From positions 193,662 to 257,661 of the forward strand of contig VTPC01090599.1 of the NCBI GenBank assembly GCA_011009095.1: DNA of 64,000 nucleotides. The letters run 5' to 3'. The position numbers were made by a program, and so were the translations under genes. The notes under the pieces were generated by a model. It was not told where the DNA came from and did not search any database. It saw only the letters and a list, made by a program, of their open reading frames with translations. Positions 12,646 to 24,991 of this stretch are shown here, in pieces (position 1 is the first letter of the stretch; each line of letters opens with the position of its first letter). The DNA is from Ignelater luminosus (taxonomy: Eukaryota; Arthropoda; Insecta; Coleoptera; Elateridae).

Positions 12646-13950
12646 AAGGGTTCTCCAATAAGAGGTGTTATTTTGAATAGCCCGCTATTTCGGTAGATGT
12701 CACTTTTGAAGCTATCATTTTTTGACATTTGACAAGTAGAAACTACGCCATTAATAAATATGGAACGATACACGCTTCAACAACGCATTGAAATTATTAA
12801 AATTCACTATAAAAATGGTGAAAATTTGGCAGAGACGGTTCGTAAAACTCGAACATTTTTGGGTCACCGTGAAGCACCTTGTCGGACCGCAATACAGAAA
12901 TTGGTGAAAAAATTCGAGCTCTTGGGACAAGTTAGTGATGTGAAGAATAAAACCCGTGCACGTCGCTCAAGAACATCCGAGAATATTGCTGTTGTAGCCG
13001 AAAGTGTTAAAGAAAACCCAGGTTTGTCCATTCCTCGTCGTTCTTTGGAATTAGCCATTCCACAAACGTCATTACACCGTATTTTGCATAAAGATTTGGG
13101 TCTTAAGGCTTATAAAGTCCAGTTAACACAAGAACTCAAGCCGGCCGATCATCAACAACGTCGTGTCTTTGCTGATTGGGTCGTTGAAATGCATGAAAAT
13201 GATCCAGAATTCCATCGAAAAATCATCTTGAGTGATGAGGCCCATTTCCACCTCGGTGGCTTCGTCAACAAGCAAAATTGTCGGATCTGGGGCTCAGAAA
13301 ATCCAAGAGTTATTGTTGAAAAGTCTCTCTATCCTCAACGTGTGACTGTTTGGTGCGGTTTATGGTCCGGCGGAGTCATTGGACCTTACTTTTTCGAAAA
13401 TGAGGCTGGAGCAACAGTTACGGTGACTGGATTGCGCTATCGAGAGATGATTAACGATTTTTTATGGCCGGAATTGGATGGTATTGATCTGGACAACGTT
13501 TACTTTCAACAAGACGGCGCTACGTGCCACACAAGCAACGAAACCATTGATCTTTTACGGAAAAAGTTTCCGGACCGTGTTATCTCTCGAAGAGGTGATC
13601 ACAATTGGCCACCGAGATCTTGTGATTTAACACCTTGCGACTTCTTTCTTTGGGGCCACGTGAAAGAGAAGGTCTACGCCAACAGCCCAGCGTCGATTCA
13701 AGACCTCAAAGATGGAATTCGTGAGGCTATCGAGGACATAGGGCAGCCACTTTGCGATTTGGTTATGGAAAATTTCATGAAAAGGATATTGTCCTGTAAG
13801 CGTGGTCGTGGTGGTCATTTGACTGATGTTATTTTCCACTATTAACGGCATACCTTCCTCTTTATAATGAAATAAACATCCGATCATTTATATTAAAAAA
13901 TGGCACTTTTCTTTGAATATCAAAATAACACCTCTTATTGGAAAACCCTT
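12646..13950 (+). mobile_element. Apparently intact mariner-like DNA transposon, DD41D type
   Basis: The element is 1305 bp and is flanked on both sides by TA (12644-12645 and 13951-13952), the Tc1/mariner target. Its ends are 31-bp terminal inverted repeats starting AAGGGTTCTCCAATAAGAG on the left; the right copy differs only at position 8 (T for C). One uninterrupted transposase gene fills the interior. Matching termini, a clean TA duplication and an open reading frame together indicate a recent insertion. Confidence 0.95.
12760..13845 (+). CDS. Transposase of the IS630-Tc1-mariner superfamily, DD41D
   Basis: This 361-residue protein would cut and paste the element by binding its inverted repeats and cleaving at TA sites. 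Residues 1-120 form the DNA-binding region: a helix-turn-helix (ERYTLQQRIEIIKIHY), a basic linker (KNKTRARRSR at about 62-71) and a second one (SLHRILHKDLG at about 104-114). The catalytic domain shows LSDEAHFHL with Asp159, YFQQDGATCH with Asp252 and LTPCDFFLWG with Asp294. The 41 residues between the second and third Asp match the DD41D (rosa-like) class rather than the DD34D of classical mariner. All three acids are present, the length is normal and there is no stop. The start was chosen because it opens just upstream of the first helix and lies inside the left terminus. The unbroken frame suggests it may be functional; expression is unknown. Confidence 0.93.
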   Translation: MERYTLQQRIEIIKIHYKNGENLAETVRKTRTFLGHREAPCRTAIQKLVKKFELLGQVSDVKNKTRARRSRTSENIAVVAESVKENPGLSIPRRSLELAIPQTSLHRILHKDLGLKAYKVQLTQELKPADHQQRRVFADWVVEMHENDPEFHRKIILSDEAHFHLGGFVNKQNCRIWGSENPRVIVEKSLYPQRVTVWCGLWSGGVIGPYFFENEAGATVTVTGLRYREMINDFLWPELDGIDLDNVYFQQDGATCHTSNETIDLLRKKFPDRVISRRGDHNWPPRSCDLTPCDFFLWGHVKEKVYANSPASIQDLKDGIREAIEDIGQPLCDLVMENFMKRILSCKRGRGGHLTDVIFHY

Positions 13951-13952
13951 TA

Positions 13953-16900
13953 TTTGTTAAGTTTCTCATCACTGCTTCTACACTAGAGATATTAATAATT
14001 CACTGTTATGCTTAATGGTATCTGCATGTTAAACAGACTTGTTTCAAACCAGAAAAAAAAACTCAAAATTCTTAATAGCTGAAACAGAGTGTTTTTTTGT
14101 TAATTTGATAATACATGCAGCACCTACCATTACAATTATTACAAACTTTTCAGTTTTAAACTTTTCTAAAGTTTCATTTAAAAACAGAAGTATTCCGACT
14201 GCTGAATTCATTGGAAGAAAATTACTCTTTACTGTTGTCTTTCCTAAATTGAAGCTTAAATTCAGGATCCACACCTCAAGACTTTTAAATGGCAGAAATG
14301 TAAATAACTCTTACAAGACTCCTAAGGTTCCAATTCATAATAATTTTATAATAAATTAAAATATTTATTTTGTTCTGAGTTTATTGCATCAATAATTCTC
14401 AAGTCAACAAATTAATTTTTTTTAAGTATGTTTTCACCACCGAAAGAATTACAAAAGCATGTTGAAGCAATATATCTGATTTTGGCTAGTTAGTCTAAGA
14501 AATTAAAGTCCTATCATACATTGAAATATGAAGTATGACTTTTACAAGTTAGTTACAAAACACTCCCCAAGGTCAAAAAAACATTTTCGAGAAAGGCTCG
14601 AAGAAATCTAAAAACATATAACAGGGGGAGATACTGCAGAAGCTCTAATTCAGAACGCTAATACTTCTGTTGAGAGGATTATATCTTTTTTATTATATGA
14701 TATTCTTTGCAATCTGAGAAAATGTTTGTAACGTTACCTAATAGACGTTCTCTGTAGTTACACAGCAGAGCAGGTCGTTTCTTTATTTCAGTTATTTGTT
14801 ACTTCTGAACAAAGAAGTTTTAACTTGAAATTATAATTGTTACCAATTGTCACAATGTGCGACAGAAAACGCACAGAAGCATTTAACAAGGAGTGCAGTC
14901 TCATACACCAGGTGACAAATACAGGATGTTTTGGAAATGAGTAGAAATATTTAGTAACAATTTTTGCTGCTATTGCATTTTTTCTTTGAATCTGTAGTTC
15001 TCCAGCAAATTTTCCAGAACCTTGTAAACTCCAGCATCGACGTTAAGTTCTTTTGTTTTTTCTTTCACTATTTTTTCCCTTTACTTAAATGGTGATAATT
15101 CTAGAAAATCTTATTTTAGCCAACAATTAAATAATTCAGGAGCGACTGCTTGCTAAATTAAATGTGGGTTTCTAAAATCATTAATTTTACGTCGTGTAAC
15201 CCCATTCTAATAAAGTAATAACACAATAAAACACAGTTGTATGGTAACTTCATTTAGAAAACCCGCCACGTGTTTCGATTTTTAAACGTAATACCCACGT
15301 GCATCCCAAGTTCAATTTAAATCGATAGAAACCTTCTGGATGTAAGACCCTTAACGTTTTTTTCTTGAAAGTATAACTCCATTACATTCAATACAATTTT
15401 GTTTGATTACAGTGTAGGCGACACACATCGAAGGCCGCCCAAATGATAGACTTGGAATACTCGTTTAAAATCTTTTTTTAAAAATATAACCTGCGACGTT
15501 TTTCAATATGCAGCACATACCGCTGTACATTATAATCCCAAGTATTGAAAATTTAATGCTCAGTAAGTAATTTCCGAATGTTTAAACGATTTCTAAAAAT
15601 ATAAAAACAATTTAATCAGTCGATTAACCTTTCTTGGGTAGCATTTCATGCCAGAGGCGAGATCGAAAGACATTCTGTTGCCGCGCCCTTGCCATTATTC
15701 CACGAAATATTGTTTAATCCATCAATGATTTGCTACAGAATAGATCTCATAAAGAAACTTACGAACCATCTCTACAGCGCACAGGCAGTTGTATTCTGAT
15801 GAAATTTCAAAACTCACCCAGCAGAACTAGCCAGACAAACATGGCAAGACCAAACTAGTCACAATTCTGAATAACTCTATGATACAAACTGCGCTTCAAG
15901 CAACTGCTTGCGTCAGACAAAGTCTCCTAAGAGATACGTGGAATTTAGACAGCCGCACATGTTAGTTTATGTCCTTTTTTGAAGTTCTGATACTTACTAC
16001 TGAACCTTAAAATTTTATCAATGACTTTCATTCGGTCTATTATAGACGCAAATTACGCTTTCTTCAAACAGTCTTTGCTGCCTTGATTTTATGTAGAGGA
16101 TAGTTATAATTATGCGGAATGGCTGGTGTCCATGTCAAAGCCCTTAAAACAGCATGTTGAGTTGATAAACGGTAATTTTGTAGCGCCTCTTTTCAGCACA
16201 TACAGTAGATTAGGCCCACGAGCGGCATAACGCACTTATTAGGTGCCGCCATTGGTCTGATGCAAAACCAGTCATCATTTCATAGCTGAATGATGGGTAG
16301 GTCTAAGCTAGCCAAATTGCCAGATGAGTTCAGGTGCAGTGATAGACTGCGAGGACTTGCACGACAGAAAAAATCCAGGAAAAGTTGTCTTGCTTTGAAT
16401 TAGCTTTCTCGAATTTGAGGAAAATTCATCTGAGTTCTTGTTCACTTAAGAGCTAACGCCGTTTGGATACTACGTACTTTGTCTAGGAAAAACTTTTAAC
16501 ACTTTACAAGTTATTCGTTAAAAAAGCACTCGTAAACAATTCAAAACAACAATTGGATCCTTGTTAGTTCAACAGCAGTTTCTAAATATCTGAAGCCAGA
16601 TGGTATATCGTCCTTTCTTATCAATGTACTGTAAAAAAACGATATTGTTCGAATTCTCGAAATGCTCTTAGACAATAGTTTTGACACCAGGGAGTTGTCT
16701 ACGACAGAGCTGTTTTTGTCCATTGTGTCGTTCCTTGCTATACTAAAACGTTTGAAGATTATTAAATGGTGGACTCAAAACCAAATATTGAGAAGGCAAC
16801 AAACTCATTTGCAGTAGTAGATTTCGTGGGGGCAGGTACGCAATAATAAGTATCTGCAAAGCAAAATATTTTGCAATATTGGAATGGCTTGTCAGAAACT

Positions 16901-18550
16901 CTGAAGATAAAGAGCAACTGTTCTGCCTTTCAGCCGACCATACTCTGAAAGATGATGCGTCTCTTCAAGTTGTAATGAATTTTGACAGTTATTTAGTCAT
17001 CAAAACAGTCTAAGACATCCATTGCAGAACGTTCTTCCTCTACCATAAAAGAGCCGGACGGTCGTATCATCACTCACACCAGAGGCATGGTAGTACATGA
17101 AGTACGATCTGTTCTCATTCTGTTGTTATAATGTTGCCAGTACCCTTTTCTTAGACTATGCTTACATTTTGGGTTCTATTTGGCAGCAGTAACGACTAAA
17201 AGTACCTAAAAGTGCATCAAATTGTAGAGAGGAAGGGTTTACTCTATGTAACTGCCACCTCACTTAACACATTTTTCAAGACGAACTGTAAATTCGTGAT
17301 TGGCTTTATGAATCATTTTACATTAATTTAGGTTTCTAAAATCAAGGCGGTATCTATCACTTTCAATTTTTGTCACTGTTGTTTGTTGAATGCTGGTGTA
17401 TTCTAGTTAGAAATAGGGTAAGCCTTCCTGGAATTTAAAAAAATAAAATTGTGCCGATTGTTTTCCGATTTGGTATGTGCACATAAATTTGCATTCTAGA
17501 CAACTTTTGCTTATAAAAGTTTTCGATATGTTTCACAGAAAAGGTACTTTCCCTACATCAAAAATAAGTTTTTAATACCTATCAAAGCCTGTCTGATTTT
17601 TCAAAAATAAAATTATGGCGCAAGTTAGTTTCGAATCAAGCAGAGCTAGTCCACACAGACTCAAAAATCGGTCTCTTGTGGTCAATTACTTTTTTTGCGA
17701 AATTGTCTCTTAGTTTAGTTAGGTTTATTGCCAAAGATATGTGTCCAACAGCTCAAATATAAAAATTTTCATAGATTTCTCGAACTTAAGTTTGGTGCAC
17801 AGCTCTTGTGCGACTTAAACTGCTATAATGGCCTTGATGCACATGCGTCGCTGTCATTTGTAACGGTCGGATTTTAACAGTAAAACGTTGGTAATGTGAT
17901 TTTATATGATCTATTAATGATTGATTAGTTATGCATTGAATGTTTCTTCGAATTACATAAAAGTAGTTTGAAATAGTCTGATATAACTTTCTAATGTCTT
18001 GAACGTTGTTTTCTGAGTTGTTAAATAAAATTCGTTTGCTAGTTTTCGATTTTTTTTATATTTTTGGGAATAAAATTTAAAGTTCCCTACATTAATTTAA
18101 AATTTTCCATTTTTCTTAAAAAAAACTGTACCAAAATACTACACATGTACTTGATTGGCCATGGTGCACAAGTGAAAGCAACAATACAAAAACCAAAACC
18201 ACTCCAAGATTGCTAAAAGCGTATAGAATAACTCCATATATAGTTTAAAGCGGTTTGGTGCGTCTACACTAAGCACCGTGGCTTCACAATAATTCTGATG
18301 CGGTACACGCGTTATGCCACAAGAACCGAAAGGGTGGTAGACGCGTTGTATGAATCATGGCAGTCTACGTGCTAGATCGATCTAGGGACAACCTGTGTAA
18401 CGCAGAAAATAGAGTACTGCCTTTTATTATTGTAAAACCAGTCAGTAAAGCTTTGTTACTTTGTTAACGAAGATTTTTATTTAAGAAAGCTCTTTGTTTA
18501 TTGTCATAAGTTACACGATTTTTATTTTATTGTTGATACTGGGACAAAAT
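13953..18550. other. No recognisable gene over 4.6 kb
   Basis: Short open frames at about 14.04-14.36 and 16.54-16.72 kb carry no recognisable motif. A moderately GC-richer patch near 16.15-16.38 kb could be an old repeat, but I could not place it in a family. Confidence 0.4.
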
Positions 18551-18642
18551 TTAACAACCCACTAAACACAGGTGTGACATTAATGTAACAGGTACATACC
18601 AACGAAAGAACGAGCACTACATCTCTCGATTACATCTTATCG

Positions 18643-18893
18643 ATGTAGCTGGTACGTCAATACTATGACATCGCAAAGAAGTACTCAAGTTACATCGCCA
18701 GCGCGTAATTTCAATCACATCAGGTAGATATCAGGTATAAAGTGTAGCTGGGACGTCAAGACTACGACATCGCAAAGGATTACTCAAACTACGTCGGCAG
18801 CGCGTTATTTCGAATACATCAGGTAGACGACAATGCTATGACATTGCAAAGCCGTAATTGCAATCACATCTGATAGATGTAGGGTATACGCTG
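18643..18893 (+). repeat. About 2.6 degenerate tandem copies of a roughly 99-bp unit
   Basis: Units begin near 18643, 18742 and 18829. Each contains a GTAGCTGG(T/G)ACGTCAA-like start, a TATGACATCGCAAAG-like middle, GCGCGTAATTTCAAT and ACATCAGGTAGA; the third copy is shortened. The array sits just inside the left end of the TTAA-flanked candidate element, the usual place for transposase-binding repeats (inference). Confidence 0.7.
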
Positions 18894-20540
18894 TATTTGT
18901 TACATACTTCTGCATATACTTATATGATAAATGTTAATGACGTAACAATAATGCTTGTTTTACAAAAACTTGATTTATAGAAGATCTTAACTATTTAGAA
19001 CACTGGTCGCCCAACTGACGTTACGTTTTGAAACCTTTATGCGCTAATTCTTGGTAAATAATCTTCTTATACATGTTTGAAATAATTATATTTTTATATT
19101 CTACATTCAATTTTTTCATAATGACGTTTCTTATAAAGTTATAATTTCATAAGAAAATTATACTGACATCTGTCAAAATTTATTGTAAAATATAATCTCA
19201 GACATGACTAAAATTCCACAGCAACCGCGATCCAGACTTTTTAAATTTCTTTTCTTCAGGAATACTCACAAAAATACTAATCTAAAGTCATTTTTAATTT
19301 CTGCAATTAAATCTCTTATGCTTTTTCCTACATGTTTAAGGCATAAAATAATATGGATGATATTAAAATAGTGTTGAATTCTAACATAAATTAAGTTTTA
19401 AAATATAAAGTGATAAACAAAATTAACATAAAAATAACTTCTTATTTCCATAACTTTTTGGGCAATTTCGATCTCTAAAATTTTACTTGAATTTGCTGTA
19501 TGGCCAAAACCCACAGCAAAATTTATGTAACTATAGTATTTTCTATATAAAAATCACACAGTGAAGTGGATCTTTTACAGATTGTGTCCCGCACAAAAGC
19601 GCCTGACCAGGTAGGGACCATTATAAGATGATAAATAATAATAAATTTTTATACAATGTACTTATTCTGAAGTGAAACTTTACTACATATATTGGACGAC
19701 TTATAAACAAGCAGTAAAGCGGTAAAAATCAATATTTCTTTATTTAAAGCCAGGTATGAAATAAACAATAGTAAATAATATCCCGTTATTTTAAAGTTTG
19801 CCTGATTCACTTGTCAATGTAAAAGAGGTTCAAACAAAATTTATGATTTCCTTCTTAGACGTTTTTAGGAAAATTTTGTGTTTACTTTACAAATGAGAAA
19901 GAGAGGGACATGGTCCTTTCTAAGAATGTAATAAAAGTATTTAGCCCGTCTGCATCTAAACAGTAAATTCTTCAAAGAACACCACTGATTTGGTTCCCTG
20001 CCTTCGTTCTGTTCGTGTAAATTCATTCCAGTGTTCCGCAGTTTTTGTGCAAATTTGTCTGGTTTAGTGTCGTTAATAGGTAAGTTTAAATTAGTAATAT
20101 GTAGTATTTGTACTGATTCTTGTATTTTTAAGGATAACAATTTACTGTAAGCGAAATGTCTTAAAAGAATAAAGTAAAAACCGTTTAGTACTTTATCAAC
20201 TAGACAAAAGTACCGTAGATTAGGGCAGTACAGAAATATTATGAAAGCAAAACATAAATTACAATTATTCAATAATAAAAATGGCAACCATAATAAAATC
20301 TTTGACAAAATTGAAAACAATACTACTATGAAAGCATCAATGACAAGTAGTTTTAGCGATACTAAAATTTTAAATTCTGATATTACGATTAATCAATCAA
20401 TTAAAGATCAGAGGTAGAGCAAATGCTGCCAAGAGATACAAAAGAAAGTTTTGGAAAATTAGAAAATTAAATAAAGAACATGCGGATTTGTTTGTTACAC
20501 ATAATTATTATTGTTCATTCGTTTTCCTTTTTTTTTTCTA

Positions 20541-20779
20541 GAAACTCTTTTTATGTAAGATCGGTGGAATTGGCTACACAGGCAAGATCTCCAGAATTTA
20601 AAAAATTCGTGATTGCGTCAACGTGGGAATCTTCGAATGGCTGGAACCAAGACGATGAATATCGGACAAAGGTATTCTTTTTATCGTAATATTTATAGCT
20701 CGTATATATAAATTGTTTTGCTTTTCAGAAATTGAGCAATGTTGTTCCGAGGGACTACGCCATGCTGCACGGAGATTAA
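20541..20779 (+). other. Candidate two-exon coding remnant inside the TTAA-flanked element
   Basis: A pyrimidine-rich tract and TAG at about 20528-20540 precede an open stretch containing SVELATQARSPEFKKFVIAS and TWESSNGWNQDDEYRTK. It ends at AAAG followed by GTATTC near 20671. About 60 bp later an acceptor-like CTTTTCAG (ending near 20728) leads into KLSNVVPRDYAMLHGD and a stop. The splice-site spacing and composition look like a real C-terminal coding end, possibly of the gene carried by this element. I do not recognise the protein family. Confidence 0.3.
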
Positions 20780-21702
20780 AAAGGGGCGAGAAGACAAAAA
20801 TGAATTAATGTGTTTTGGAATTGTTTTGTATTTTTTCTTTTTTAAAAAAATTAATAAAACTTTTATTCCAAGTATTAATTTTAATGCATTTTCCTTAAAA
20901 AATAATGTACTGTGTAATATCATTCAAATTAGTTATATTACTAGGCTATTCTTTTTGAAATGTATGTCCTTGATCTTTTCTTAACTTTAATTCCAAATTT
21001 TTACTTTTGTTTAAAAACAGAATGGCAGTATTCCTAAACTACAGGTCTATTGATAACAAATTTGAATGATTTAGAAGATTTTGAAATTTTTGCACCACCT
21101 AGATTAAGGCCTAGTCTTTCCACCTCCTCATAAATTTATCGGTCAGATAACTTCAGACTTTTCTTACTTGGGCAAGGTCAATATGTTGTATTAACTTTTG
21201 ACTAATTTATTTTGGTTTTCCTGCAACCTCTATAGACTAGAATAAATTGGTCGGAAGCTTGGAAAAATGTTTTGGGTTACGTGGACGATAAATTTCCAAG
21301 GAGGTAGAAAGACCAGACTTTAATTAATTAATGGGGCATACTCTTTGTTACGTGTTAACAATGTTACAGTGTAGACGTGACGAATACGTAATTTAGCATA
21401 TTACATAGTCTTTTAAAATTAAACGAAACAGGTACATCGAAACGTAGACATTAGAGCGATGTATTCACGTAAAATTATGACGATGTACCAACAAGCATAT
21501 ACCTAGTCTGAAGCAGGATGTCGTCGGCATGTAACAATAGGTACGTAATCGCAATGTACTGCAACTCGTACTGTGTTTCTGACATTACGCGTTATATATA
21601 ACGCAAATGTGCGCAATGTGCTATGTAACATTAAACATGTTCGTACACAGATAAACACGCACTGATATCGCTACGATGTAACTGTGTTTTCTGGGAAGTT
21701 AA

Positions 21703-22780
21703 TAATCACATACTTACGAATTTCTCTAATTATACCTACATAGCAATTCGTTTTTGTCAGATGCAATGTGGTTGTTTTTCACGATATCATTTTTATTCCT
21801 AATAAATCGTTGAGTGTAAATGTATCTTAGTATTTTATTTGTTTACTGTTTCTCAATATTTGAGGTAAAGTACAACACATATATGTGTGTTTTTGAAATC
21901 AATGTACAGATATTGTGAACCTGACCTTTTCAATGGCGTTGCTGTGCTGAACAAGCAGATTTTTTTTGTTTCGTTAGTCAAATTCTAGATTTAACAGTGC
22001 GGTTTGGAGTGAGCAGCAATCATTGGAATATTTTTTTTTGTAAATTTGCAGTATACACAGGTTTAGTGAACCCCAGCGAGTTGTTTCATGCAAGCGCAAT
22101 AAGATCTTAAAATATCACAAGTTTTATTGGTAAGTCAGAGTGTTCATTGCTACTAGGGCGTTTTACTAATACATGTATAAGGCGTGTTTTCTGGTGCGGA
22201 ACCACATCAGCGATTGTGATGACCTTGACTTGGATTCTGGCGTCCAAATCGATTTTTAACATCCTAAAGCTACAAGTGAGGTTTTTCTTTATTTCATTAT
22301 TGAATCCTAATCCAATTTGAGTTGAGCTAGTTTGTGAACTCTTTCTTCAGACGTTTGAACTGCTGGGAGCACACTTTTAGTGTGCACGGGTATAAGGTCA
22401 CTTTTCTTGGTTTTGCCCGTGACACGCTGTGCATCAGTTAGTGACTAATCAGAACCACTACATTCTTGATTTGATCCCGTTCACTTTTCCATATTCTTTT
22501 AAAGGTAATTAGTGGCTAACTGCCTGATGTAAGACTTTTTGCGTCAATCTAAAAACAATTCGACGAATCCTTCAAAATAAATTGTTTATTTGGTTTCTTT
22601 AAGTCTGCCTGAGATTAGATAACGATGGTCAGAAGCTAAATAATTTCGCTCTTTTCGTAATCGTTGAAATCCACTGGCATCCGCGAGTTTAGATTATGCA
22701 ACAAAACATTTTGCAAGAAGCTAACGCATTTATCTACCTAAGAATATAATGTGTGAGATTATATATAAGACGATACACTT
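21703..22780. other. No recognisable gene
   Basis: AT-rich sequence between the TTAA-flanked candidate and the LINE tail; no coding frame or structural RNA recognised. Confidence 0.4.
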
Positions 22781-22789
22781 CCGGGGAAG

Positions 22790-24780
22790 TTGTGGCTGTT
22801 TTTCACTTCTAGGTCCTTTTATCACGTGGTGGATCAGTCCACATTTTCTAAAGATTCCTATTGCTTTATAACTTGTGGTGTGTTTTAGCTTTCTCTACTA
22901 CTCGTCTCCATTCTCTTCTGTTTCCTATCTTTTTCCTCCATTCCCTTATCTTCATCATTTTTGTATCTTCCTCCACTTGCTCCTTTCATCGTTGTCTGAG
23001 ACTTCCTCTGAATCTTCCTATTGTTGGTGTCCATTCTGTTATACTTCTTATCGGTGCCTCTTTCTTACTTCCACATATGTGCCCATACCATCTCAACTTA
23101 TGTGATTTTATTATTTTCATTACGTTTCCATTTTCCATCCACTCATTTATTACAAGATTGATCCATGCCCTGGTTTCATTTTCTCCAGTTATCTTCTTTC
23201 CTAGTATAATCTGAGCACTTTACGTTCTTTACTTCTTGCTTTGTTAAGCATTGTGTTTCCACTGCGTAGGTCACTACAGGTCGAATTGTTGTTTTATAGA
23301 TTTACATCTTTATGTTCCTGCCTAATTTATTGTCTTTCAATAGCTTCTTGTTTCTGTAAAAAGCTTTGTTCCCTGCCTGGATTCTCTGTTTTACATCAAT
23401 TTTTTTCAGTCGTGCTGCTAATATGTGCACCTAAGTGTTTAAAAGTCCCCACCTCTTCAAAATTATAATCTTTTACCTTTAGAGATGTTAGTCTTGTTTT
23501 CTTCTTTCTACTGCAATGCATGTATTTTGTCTTTTCTCCATTAGTTGTAGGCCTCTTCTTTGTCATTCTGATTCTATTTGCTCGCAAGCTTCAACTAGTT
23601 GCTTCTTGTTTCTCGAGATAATTGTAACATTGTCGGCGTAGGCTTTGTGTTTTTATTAATCGTCCCTATATCTGTTATCTTCTTTACCACTCCATCTAAA
23701 AATGCTATAAACAATGTTGTAGACAATGGTTCCCCTAGTCTTACGCCCTTTTCTATCTCTATGCTTCCACTCAGACCGTTTTCGGTTTGCATTACTGCCT
23801 TACTATTCTTCATTGTCATTGATATCAGCCTTATTCATTTCTTTGGCACGTTCATATTTTCTAAGTCTTTTAGCATTTCGTTTCGCTGTAATTGGTCGAA
23901 CACGTGTTTAAAATCAATGAACAAGATATAAATCTCAATGTCATATTCGAATGTCTTCTCTAAAATTTGCCTTAATACATGTATGGCATCTATTGTCGAC
24001 TTCTTCTTCCTGATCCCATACTGATAGTCCCCTATACTTTTTTCAGTGTGCCTTGTCAATTGTTTTCTTATTATCGACGTCATACATTTGTAGAACACAT
24101 TTAATAATGTTATGCCTCGGTAATTCTTACAGATAGACAGGTCACCTTGTTTTGGAATGGGCACTATTACTCCCATTGTCCATTCTTCCGGCATTCTCTT
24201 CCCCTTCCATATCTACAAAATTTTTTAAAGCCTACTCTTACTTTATTTCCTTTACGTTTTTCTACATATGACTTTTCCCTTATTAATCTTTGTATTTTAC
24301 GTTCATTCTTGGTTCTATCTTCATCAATGAATATATTTGTACCTTTAAGTTTTCGTTTCTGTTGCATGATTTCCTTCCTGTCTTTCCAAGTTGTAACCTT
24401 TGTTATAATTATCTTTTGGTTACTTTTCATATTTACTTCTTACGTCTGTTTTTTTTTATATTTGCACTTATCCTCAATTTTTCTTTAATTCATACTACCA
24501 CGCTTTTTGATGCTTTTTTTTCCTCCACTTCTAGCCCTGTAATGACTATATTCTTATTGTTGTCCTCCTTATCTTTTTGTTCTAGTTTCATTTCTAAGTG
24601 ACTCATTCTTTGCTTAATTCTACCTATTTTGTACTTAAGTAACTTATTCCCATTTAGTACTTCTATTGTTAGATCTTTATACTCCAGATTCTCTGACCGT
24701 AACCTTTGAAATCTTCCTATTAATTCTTTTTCCATTTCCTTAAGCATTTTCTTTATTTCTTCCATTTTATTGGGCGCTTA
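22790..24780 (-). mobile_element. LINE retrotransposon, internally deleted and dead
   Basis: On the minus strand an ORF1-like part (24765 down to about 24210) is followed directly by the reverse transcriptase. ORF1 shows an amphipathic, coiled-coil-like N-terminus rich in K/E, then NNKNIVITGLEVEE, and in a second frame a TWKDRKEIMQ and IFIDEDRTKNERKIQRLIRE segment, as in LINE RNA-binding proteins. The polymerase part has MPEEWTMGVIVPIPKQGD, NYRGITLL, YQYGIRKKKSTIDAI, LFIDFKHVFD and a GVRLGEPLSTTLF block. The catalytic box near 23.64 kb reads YADN instead of YADD. Then come an HLGAHI-like block and a basic C-terminal tail. The apurinic-type endonuclease expected between ORF1 and the polymerase is missing, with a join near 24.2 kb, and several frameshifts are present. 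Confidence 0.8.
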
Positions 24781-24991
24781 ATACCTTTAAGTTTAAAAAA
24801 TTTAAAAACAACTCACAATAAATTAAATTAAACTAAATCCGGTCCTGTTTTCTTTCGTTATTTATTTACACTACCAAAACTCACCATTTGTTTACTAATT
24901 ATTATTATCATCTTATTACACCGCGTAAAGAACCAGAGGCCGATCGATCCGTCGAACCTTGGCTCTTACAGTCCACTTGCTTTTATATATA

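Larger units (their letters stand above)
18555..21698. mobile_element. Candidate TTAA-flanked DNA transposon (unclassified)
   Basis: TTAA lies immediately outside each end (18551-18554 and 21699-21702). The ends form a short imperfect inverted pair: CAACCCACTAAACACAG on the left against CTTCCCAGAAAACACAG read inward from the right. Both subterminal zones are dense in ACATCG/GATGTA-like words, and the left one contains a tandem repeat. TTAA targets are known for piggyBac-like and Kolobok-like elements, but no transposase of either was recognised in the 3.1-kb interior. The boundaries are inferred from these signals, not proven. Confidence 0.5.

Noticed and set aside
14039-14359. Overlapping open frames on both strands (106 and 76 codons)
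   Set aside because: Low-complexity residue composition, no family resemblance, and open on both strands as expected of AT-rich DNA.
19865-20320. 151-codon minus-strand open frame
   Set aside because: Hydrophobic, Phe/Leu-rich composition typical of the reverse of an AT-rich stretch; no motif, and the opposite strand looks more protein-like.
22861-24601. Several plus-strand open frames of 60-117 codons rich in Ser, Phe and Leu
   Set aside because: They are antisense shadows of the LINE coding sequence on the minus strand.
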